From Hortaea werneckii (taxonomy: Eukaryota > Ascomycota > Dothideomycetes > Mycosphaerellales > Teratosphaeriaceae), in the NCBI GenBank assembly GCA_037044905.1, contig JBAOKB010000061.1, positions 248,001-312,000 of the forward strand: a stretch of DNA of 64,000 nt, in the 5' to 3' direction. Position 1 is the first letter of the stretch, and every line of letters begins with the position of its first letter. This document shows, piece after piece, positions 56,745 to 64,000 of the stretch. The notes under the pieces are model-generated. The model made no database searches, was not told where the DNA came from, and was given only the letters and a program-made list of their open reading frames with translations. Made by a program: the position numbers and the translations under genes.

Positions 56745-59444
56745 ATGTCCGCGACTTCGAATACTCCAGCCGCGGCGTCCGAGACAGGTACGCCCAAAAG
56801 GAAGCGCGCAAGTCGAAAAGGGCAGCCGCGACGATTTGAATGCCCGACACGAGGACTGCGACAAACGATACTCACGCGCTGAACATCTAGCGCGCCACGA
56901 GCTGAATCGTACGTGTCGGCCTTCAGATTGCTCGGTTATGCTGTGCTAATGGCTTCGAGATTCACCAAAAGAAGTGTACCGGTGCGACGAAGCTGGGTGC
57001 GATAACACGTTTGTTCGCCACGATCTCTACAAGCGACATAAGAAGAAGCACGAGGAGGCAACGAGTCCAACCCGAGATATTAATTTAATCCCTACTGGAT
57101 CGGGATCATTGCAAACTCACGCCAACCATCAGAATCATGGCTCAGCAACACAACCTGCGCCTAGCCCGCCTACGACCTGCTTCAACACCGTGCAGACGTC
57201 GTACATGCGGACGGCAGCCGCACCCTACGCCTCCTCTACAAACCACGCATTCAGGGATGAAGCGTCTTTGATATCACAGCCTGGACGGATGGCCACTGAT
57301 GGAACGCGACAAATTCGCATCATCCACATCATGCTGCTGCCGAATCCATGGGCCGACTGGAAACCGCTTACGGCGCCAACAACACCTGGCTTCCCGATCA
57401 AATGGCCGCAGGCTCTGGTGGCGACACGTACATGGGCGCGATTGGAGATCTGCAGGCAAGTGACAACTTTGCTTCATGGCTCTTTGATAGCCCTGGTTCG
57501 CAGCAACAAGAGTTTAACCTCACGAACCTTCCCTTCTTGGACTTCGGTTTAGACTACTCTCCCAGTGAGCTCTGGAATTTTGAGCACAACACTGCCTCAT
57601 TCGGCTCCGTGGCCACTCCGAGCCTTCAAACTCCTTCTGATACGGCAACGGACCAGCTGGTTGACGCAAGGCGCGCACAGCGTGCTGTTCGCATGTCTGA
57701 GTCGCGTCGAGAGCGCCTCGCATCCATCATTGTCGGATTTCTGCGAAAGCGGCGCACACCTTCAATACAAGTCCAGGCTGCGACAGAGAGTGTGCTTTTC
57801 ATCGACGAAAGGCAAACCCTGCCAAACCTCACTACTGATGTTTTAGAATACCTTTTGAAGGCATACTGGCGTGATGTCACCAAACAAATGCCCATTCTTC
57901 ACCAGCCAACATTTGATTGCGACGAATGCGAGGATCTATTGCTACTAGCTCTGATCATGTTGGGGGCATCTCAAGTGGTGAGGTCTAACAGCAAAGGTAC
58001 CCTGACAGATTACAGAGATCTAGCCGACCTGCTTGCTAGCCATCTGCGGTGGGAAATCTTTACCGAAGACGATGCGCAGCCACCTGTACAGTTATGGGTT
58101 GCTCAGGCACTTTTGCTCATCGAAATGTACGAAAAGCTGTACGGTACTCGACGACTGCACGAGCGAGCGCACATACATCACGCTTCCACCATCACCCTTT
58201 TGCGGAGAGGAAGTCCACTTGTTGGTCATTCCGGAAACGATTCACCGACGAGCGAGTACCCTACAAGATGCGCCTCCCCAGCTGGAGATGGGCAACCGAT
58301 GAGAGGCCCGAGAGAATCTAGCGCCATGCGCTGGTGGCGACGATGGGTAAGAAACGAATCGATGAAACGGGTTGTCTTTGCTGCTTTTCAAATGGATGCG
58401 CTACATGCCGTTATGTTTGGGCACGACAGCAACCTTTTCCCATATGAGATTCGTCTACCTCTTCCTTGCGATGAAGCTTTGTGGACGGCAAATAAGCCAG
58501 AAGAGGTGCAGCAGCTTGAGGCTACCTTTTCCATGCACGGTATCAAGCCTATAAACTTCTTAGACGGTCTAAAGAAGTGCTTGCATGGTCATGAAGTACC
58601 TTGTCATCATCACGCCCGGCTTATTTTGGTGGCAGGCCTGTACAGCGTCGGATGGCACATAAGCCGCAGAGAAAAGCATCTACAGTTCCTGGAAACAATT
58701 CCTTCTCCTAGCGAGCATGAGCGATGGCGGCAGCTTTTGTTCAATGCTCTTGGACATTGGAGGCGGAGCTTTGAAGAGGCGATCACCTCGTCGTGGCCTC
58801 GTCACGCTGGCAAAACTCCATGCAGAGACGATCTTGCGGATCCGACTGTGCTTTTCCATCTGGCGCACATCACCATGCACACCGATATTATAGACTTGCA
58901 GATACTTGCAGGCTACAAGAGGCTGATGAGCCGGAAAATTACAGATCGGGACCACGCCAATGTAGTACATCGTATGAAGACGTGGATCAATACGGCTGGC
59001 GCTCGGAAAGCGGTACACCATAGCTTCAGGCTTTTGTGCGAGACGCTTGTCGACATGCGCCCGAAACAATCATATGGCGCTCGCATCATGGCATACTCTT
59101 GCCGAGACGACTCCTCAATGGCTAGACCGTGGACTCTTTACCTTGCCGCCCTCACCATCTGGGCTTACCAGTACACGCTGCAACTCAAAGGAATGAGCAC
59201 TGCTCAGGCGGGCGAATCATTGGACCCGCAAGATGTCGATCACGTGGCTGCGCAGTATTTAGCGCACTTTGCAGCAGTGGAAACTGCAGATAGGCTTTTG
59301 GTTGTGGGCTCTTCTCGAGGCTGTATAGCTCTCACCATGCTATTGTCAGACATATTCGCTTCATCAGAAAGCGAATTGATCCTGGAAGCTTCAAAACGAT
59401 TACGGGAATGCGGCAAAATGTTAGGGCCTCCCACCTCACGGTGA
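56745..59444 (+). CDS. C2H2 zinc-finger transcription factor with fungal_trans domain, frame-broken
   Basis: Exons 56745-56908 and 56960-59444. A basic lead (TPKRKRASRKGQPRRF) runs into two C2H2 fingers; the second, YRCDEAGCDNTFVRHDLYKRH, is intact, while the first is split by one extra base near 56846-56850. A second break (one missing G at about 57301) lies in the Ser/Pro-rich linker. The remaining 698 codons form the fungal-specific regulatory domain (for example YLLKAYWRDVTKQMPILHQP and RHHHA-like helices). Corrected length is 882 residues. Its position between the SDR and the dehydratase suggests it regulates this cluster. Confidence 0.88.
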
Positions 59445-59469
59445 CACTAATGAGGAACTCAATATCTCT

Positions 59470-60946
59470 CTACCATTCCCTTATGGACCCGTCTGGGCCA
59501 TAGAACTCTTTCGGTTGCCAAGGCTCAGTCTCCGCAGCAATCTTGCGGATCATCTCCTCGTCGATATCGATACCCAGCCAGGTCCGGTCGGAGCTGCAAC
59601 ATGACCCTCCTTAATCGCAAAGACAGATTGGTCCTTCAGATAGGTGTTCAGGTCGATGTCACCAGCCTCCACGTTGTAATGCATGCCAAGGGACATCTCA
59701 AGGATGACAAAGTTTGGTGTGGAGAGGCCAACGTGTAATGACGCAGCGAATGCGATCGGACCAAGAGGGCAGTGAGGTGCACTTTCATCGTCAGCACATG
59801 AATGTGAATTGTGGCATATGCTACTCACATTGCAACATCATATGCCTCTGCCAAATTTGCCATGCGCTTTGTTTCTGAGATGCCGCCTGCGTGGGCAATA
59901 TCGGGTTGAAGGATGTCGATTAGTCCTTCTTCCAGGAAACGCTTTGCGTCCCAGCGGGTGTAAAGTCGCTCTCCTGTCGCTATCGGGATAGAAGTCATGC
60001 CCGCTAGTTGTTTGAAGGCTTCGGGATGTTCCACTAAGAGGGGTTCCTCAATGAACAAGGGTCGATGAGGCTCCAAGGCTTTGGCCAGCTGCTTCGCCAT
60101 TGGTTTATGAAGTCGACCGTGGAAGTCGAGTCCGGCGTTCAAGCCAATGGCTTTGACGGCCTTTAATCTCTCAACTGTGGCGTCGAGGACCGAGGGCATA
60201 TCAAGCCAGTTTACATCTTCCGTTGCGTTCATCTTGACGCAAGAAAGGCCTTGCTCCTTCCTCGCTTTGCTTGTGCTTGTTAGCGTATAGTCTGTGTTAG
60301 GATCAACGCTTTACCTACGCAGCACTTTCGATATCACTGGGTCGGTCACCTCCTATCCAGCAGTATCTAGACTCGTGGTTAGCATATTTCAATGCTCAAA
60401 TCAATTGCTGACGTACACTTGACATCTGTCTCGCACTTTACCCCCGAGGAGCTCGAACAATGGAACATTCATTCTCCGGGCTTTCAGATCCCATAATGCG
60501 ATATCTGCAGGGACGCGTCGTTAGTCGTGCTCAAAAGAATGAGGGCAAGCTTCTTTTAATGCCATACCGATTCCAGAGAGTGCCGACATAAACACAGGCC
60601 CTCCACGATAGAACCCAAGCCGCCAAATCTAAAAGGTCAGAGTCAGTTTTGTCGTACAGTGAGAATACCAAGGCAGTCTTCTTACCAGCTGCCATATATG
60701 TTCGATGTTGCTGCAAACGTTTAGTAAATTCCAATTAACACATCAATAACGATACAGTCTCATAACATACTTTGCTTCCTTTCCAATCAATCGAACAATA
60801 ATCTCGTCCAAGGCACCTTCTACCGCGAGGCTGTGGCCTTCAAGTGTCCCCTCGCCCCAGCCAACACGACCTTCTTCATCAGTGATCTTGACGAATAGCC
60901 ATCTCGGCTTTACCCGGAACTTTTCGATGGTCTTTATTGGTGCCAT
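59470..60946 (-). CDS. Galactonate dehydratase-like enolase-superfamily enzyme
   Basis: Seven exons (60771-60946, 60686-60710, 60568-60628, 60417-60504, 60319-60366, 59829-60269, 59470-59781), all with phase-consistent introns, total 383 residues once one C missing near 59577 is allowed. Uncorrected, the frame ends early at 59550. Blocks WGEGTLEGH, FYRGGPVFMSALSGIDIALWDLKA, YCWIGGDRP, GLDFHGRLHKPMAKQL, FIEEPLL, TGERLYTRW, LQPDIAHAGGI and APHCPLGPIAFAA match D-galactonate dehydratase (DgoD-type), including metal ligands in DFH, EEP and GER. It dehydrates an aldonic acid to a 2-keto-3-deoxy acid. The exact sugar acid could be galactonate or a relative. Confidence 0.92.
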
Positions 60947-61442
60947 GCTGGGTGGAAGTACTGTACGAAGATTTTAAACCGTACGGGTGAAGACAGACAA
61001 TGCTTAGCTTTTGAAAGAAAAATGGTCCCTCTAATGGGGTATTTTAGAGCAAAATGATAATTGAAACTGATAACATCTTGCTTTCATTCTCACGGCACTT
61101 TTTGATCTTACTGCAAACGCCGAGTTGGGAGGCACCGGTAGTTTCGGGATGATGTTCGTCCTGAAAGCTGGAGCTCATGTGGGGACGAGACGGGGGGCAG
61201 CAGTTGGGGGTCATTTGGCAGGCAGAATCCGTTCAGCTTGACCTTCCTTCCCAATGGTGCACATGATTCATGACCACAAAGGAATTGCTAAATCATGTAC
61301 TCGGCAACCTACGCTAGATTAGTGTCGTCGAGTCTATTGTCTCTGTCTGACACCACACTATCACCTGGAAAGGGATTTTGTATGTTGAGTTATGGCTTGT
61401 GCCGGGTTGCAAGTGACTATACCAACATGTCTACAATAACAA
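60947..61442. other. Spacer upstream of the dehydratase, no gene seen
   Basis: Also downstream of the hydroxyacid dehydrogenase. Short frames only. Confidence 0.5.
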
Positions 61443-62968
61443 TTATAACCTAGCGGATCCGACCATAAGCCTCTCCAACCTTCGTGTATTCAGCATGCCA
61501 CTGTGCAGCTCTGACACCTTACTGGCGCCGACAAACGCCATGTTCGTTTGCAGTTCGTTTCTCAAAAGCTGGATCATCCTTCTGACACCGTATTCTCCAT
61601 AGCCTCCAGACATGGAATAAAGGACTGGCCTGCCGATACCTACGGCGGTGGCGCCCAATGCAAGTGCCTTGAGCACGTCAGTTCCGCGACGGAACTCCAC
61701 CGTCAACGAAGATCTGCATGTGGCCTTTTAGAATGTGCGGCGCATAGTGATTAATTTCCAGTAAGGTCAAGAGCGGCGGTTGGGCTGTGTCTTGAGATCT
61801 TCCTCCATGATTGGACAGCACAATGCCATCTAATCGGCTTCGAAGGCGGCAACCGCATCTTCGACGCATTGAATGCCTTTGATTACGATTGGTAGCTTTG
61901 TTGTCTTTCGTAGCCAGTGTATCATATCCCACTGGATATCTGCATTGACGAAACCGGTATTTGCCTTGGCAATGCCACCTCCCTGCTGCTTCTCGACAAT
62001 ATCTTCTATTTCTCATCCGTCTGAGAGTCGGTTAGTCTGGGTCTTTATTGTGCTATTCGCTTTTTGGCTTACCTCCGCTCCAGACTTGGATCGTTCATCC
62101 CGTTCCCGATTGCCGACGACAGGAGAGTCGACAGTCAGCCATATTGATTTGACACCGGCCTTCTCTACTCTTCTGACGAAGGCTTCAGACTTCTCCAAAT
62201 CCTTGTCGGCATAGAGTTGCCAGAACACAGTCTGGTCTTTTGAGACTCTTGCATCCATTATGGCTTCGATTGGCATGCTTGAGACGGTATTGACGACCTG
62301 AATGATTCTGCATACCACGTCAATGTCTATTGTATGTTAAATAAATCTCAATCTATCACATGAGCTTACCCTTCTTTGCCATCCGCCGCAGCAATAGCAC
62401 ATTCTCCAGCAGGATGCACAAGCTTTGCCAACCCTACGGGAGAGGTGTATATGGGTGAAGCTGAAGGATAGCCTAGATATTGGTTGAACAATCGACCTTC
62501 CCAACTTTCCGCAACACTCTGCCTCGCAGGAAGACTTTGGAGTATATTTGGCATTTTCCCGTGCGCTGATCTCGTCGTCTGCTCCAGAGGATACGTAGGC
62601 CCAGGCTTCGGGAGACATTGTCTTCTCTGCTGCTTGCTCAAAATCGTTCACACTGATCATCGTGCTTAGCGGTGGCGTCCTTTTCTTTTGCTGCTCTGGC
62701 TTCGGCTTTCGTCCAGGTTGGGAATATCTGATGGGTTGACTTTGCCGATACATGCTTCATCTGCCCAGGTCTCCTTGACGAGCTCAGGGCTGTGGAACAT
62801 GTCGTATTGTGATGTGGCATCCTGGCCTGCCACTTTCAATATTAATCCTGCACCACCTGGATGCTCTTCCACGAACGAGGTGACGTCCCATACTGTTCCG
62901 TGGATTGCTAACCAACATGATTCGCGATTGTTGTGACGCGCCAGCTCCGGGCCGGCAATATTAGACAT
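61443..62968 (-). CDS. FMN-dependent alpha-hydroxyacid dehydrogenase with cytochrome b5 domain (flavocytochrome b2-like), frame-broken
   Basis: Start MSNIAGPELARHN at 62968. The N-terminal cytochrome b5 domain has the heme HPGG (EEHPGGAGLIL) and a second His in DMFHSPE. Then comes the FMN barrel: AWAYVSSGADDE, TSPVGLAKLVHP, WQLYADKD, WLTVDSPVVGNRERDE, LSNHGGRSQDTAQP (catalytic His/Arg) and GATAVGIGRPVLYSM. At least five one-base breaks occur (for example about 62701, 62480, 61828, 61695), nearly all in short homopolymers. The family oxidises L-lactate or other L-2-hydroxy acids to keto acids. No mitochondrial presequence is visible, unlike classical Cyb2. Confidence 0.88.
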
Positions 62969-63383
62969 GTCTTCGGAGAGGTGCTTCGAATAAGCGGAAC
63001 AATGTCACATTCGATTCTCAGTATCAAGCATGCAGAAGCTATACCGTAGATTGATCGGTTTCTGCATGCCGGTGACCCCCACTGGCGCGATGAAGCCCTG
63101 TTGGGGGCCGCGTATTCCTACGCTAAATCCACGGTTCTGACTCTTGCAACCATCTTGCTCCTCATACCCCGCTATCTCCAAACATGTGCCATGCATCAAC
63201 CTGTATGGTGGTGCAAATCCTCGACGAAAGGGGAATATAGAAAGCATGCAAGCGCTTGGGAACCATGCAGAAGGTCAACTATAAGAACGTCCCCCGTTTG
63301 TCACGACTTCACAGCTTTCATCTCCCAACCAGCAATCATTAGAAAACCTTTCTCACTATTGAGAATCCCTAGTATCATCAAAC
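62969..63383. other. Divergent promoter region of the hydroxyacid dehydrogenase and the transporter
   Basis: No gene seen. Confidence 0.5.
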
Positions 63384-64000
63384 ATGGCAGATATCAAAGA
63401 CAATGAATCCCAACATGTCGAAGAACTCGATGACATGAAGGCCCCAAATCACCACACCATCAACCTCCCAGACTCGCTGCTTGGCCTTGACGATACAGAA
63501 TTGAAGAGACTGGGCGTCAAAACAACGACCAAGTTGGACTTCATGATCATGCCAGCGATGACGATAATGTATATTCTGTAAGCTTAATGTCCACAAAGTT
63601 GAGGGTGTGTCCGTCAGTCTGCAATCCATCGCTAAAGCAAACTCGCTTGTAGCAACTACCTCGATCGCCAGAACATAGCCGCATCGAAACTGGCGAACAT
63701 CATGGAAGATCTTGACATGACGGTGCAACAGTTCAATACATCCGTTAGCATCCTTTTGTGGGGTACAGTAAGAATGCACCAAATATCTTTACTTCCACCG
63801 TGGTATCAGTCTTGACTTGGCAGCTGATCGAGTGATATAGTCCTGATGCAAGTTCCATCCAACCTCGTCGTCTCCAAGATTAGGTATCCTGCAATCTATA
63901 TCTGCTCAGCCGTAGTAGTTTGGGGAGCCATTTCCGCATGCACAGCAGCAGTAAGCTCATATGGAGGTTCTGCTGGCCTGTCGATTCATGCTTGGGTTCA
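63384..64000 (+). CDS. MFS transporter, anion:cation symporter (ACS) type, partial
   Basis: Starts MADIKDNESQ and runs off the window end. Exons 63384-63577 and 63653-63767 are clear; a third begins after an uncertain acceptor near 63840. Helix 1 ends MIMPAMTIMYILNYLDRQNIA, the ACS-family signature (allantoate, tartrate, nicotinate and sugar-acid carriers), and MQVPSNLVVSKIRYPAIYIC is the usual helix 3 region. One extra T near 63967 shifts the frame before CRFMLGF. Its position next to the dehydratase suggests uptake of the cluster's acidic substrate. Confidence 0.82.

Overview
The window is nuclear DNA of a filamentous ascomycete (Pezizomycotina). The evidence is many short GT-AG introns (about 48-103 bp), typically fungal families (Psy2, Pex8 ending in SKL, ascomycete laccase ending DSGL, GH55, GH62, an NPP1-type protein, a fungal-rhodopsin-domain receptor-like protein, C2H2/fungal_trans regulator), and an AT-rich transposon island carrying a CpA-to-TpA mutation signature like repeat-induced point mutation (RIP). 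The enzyme set fits a plant-associated or litter-degrading species. I cannot name the genus.

Layout. 0-14 kb: housekeeping genes (psy2, a class II aldolase-like protein, an unknown Ser/Pro-rich protein, a TMEM170-like membrane protein, pex8). 15-30 kb: secreted and accessory genes (GH55 exo-beta-1,3-glucanase, laccase, EBP-family membrane protein, SAM methyltransferase, type-B carboxylesterase, rhodopsin-domain membrane protein). 30.2-38.9 kb: a nested transposon island, in which a pogo/Fot1-like DNA transposon (TA target duplication, 19-bp perfect terminal inverted repeats) is interrupted by a complete but mutated Ty3/gypsy chromovirus (402-bp LTRs, 5-bp target duplication). 39.9-51.5 kb: amino-acid permease, arsH, ICMT-like methyltransferase, an unknown conserved protein, GH62 arabinofuranosidase, NPP1-type gene, MFS transporter. 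52-55 kb: mitochondrial-type DEAD-box helicase and ketopantoate-reductase-like enzyme. 55.4-64 kb: a compact set of SDR dehydrogenase, C2H2 regulator, galactonate-dehydratase-like enzyme, flavocytochrome-b2-like hydroxyacid dehydrogenase and ACS-type transporter, which together look like a sugar-acid (possibly deoxy-sugar-acid) catabolic cluster.

Quality caveat. At least two dozen single-base frame breaks occur in about a dozen otherwise well conserved genes. Almost all are a one-base gain or loss inside a short homopolymer, and in the models I summed, undoing them gives exact codon multiples. This points to sequence-assembly indels more than to mass pseudogenisation. It is independent of the RIP-like point mutations, which are confined to the transposon island.

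No CRISPR, tRNA or rRNA gene was recognised.
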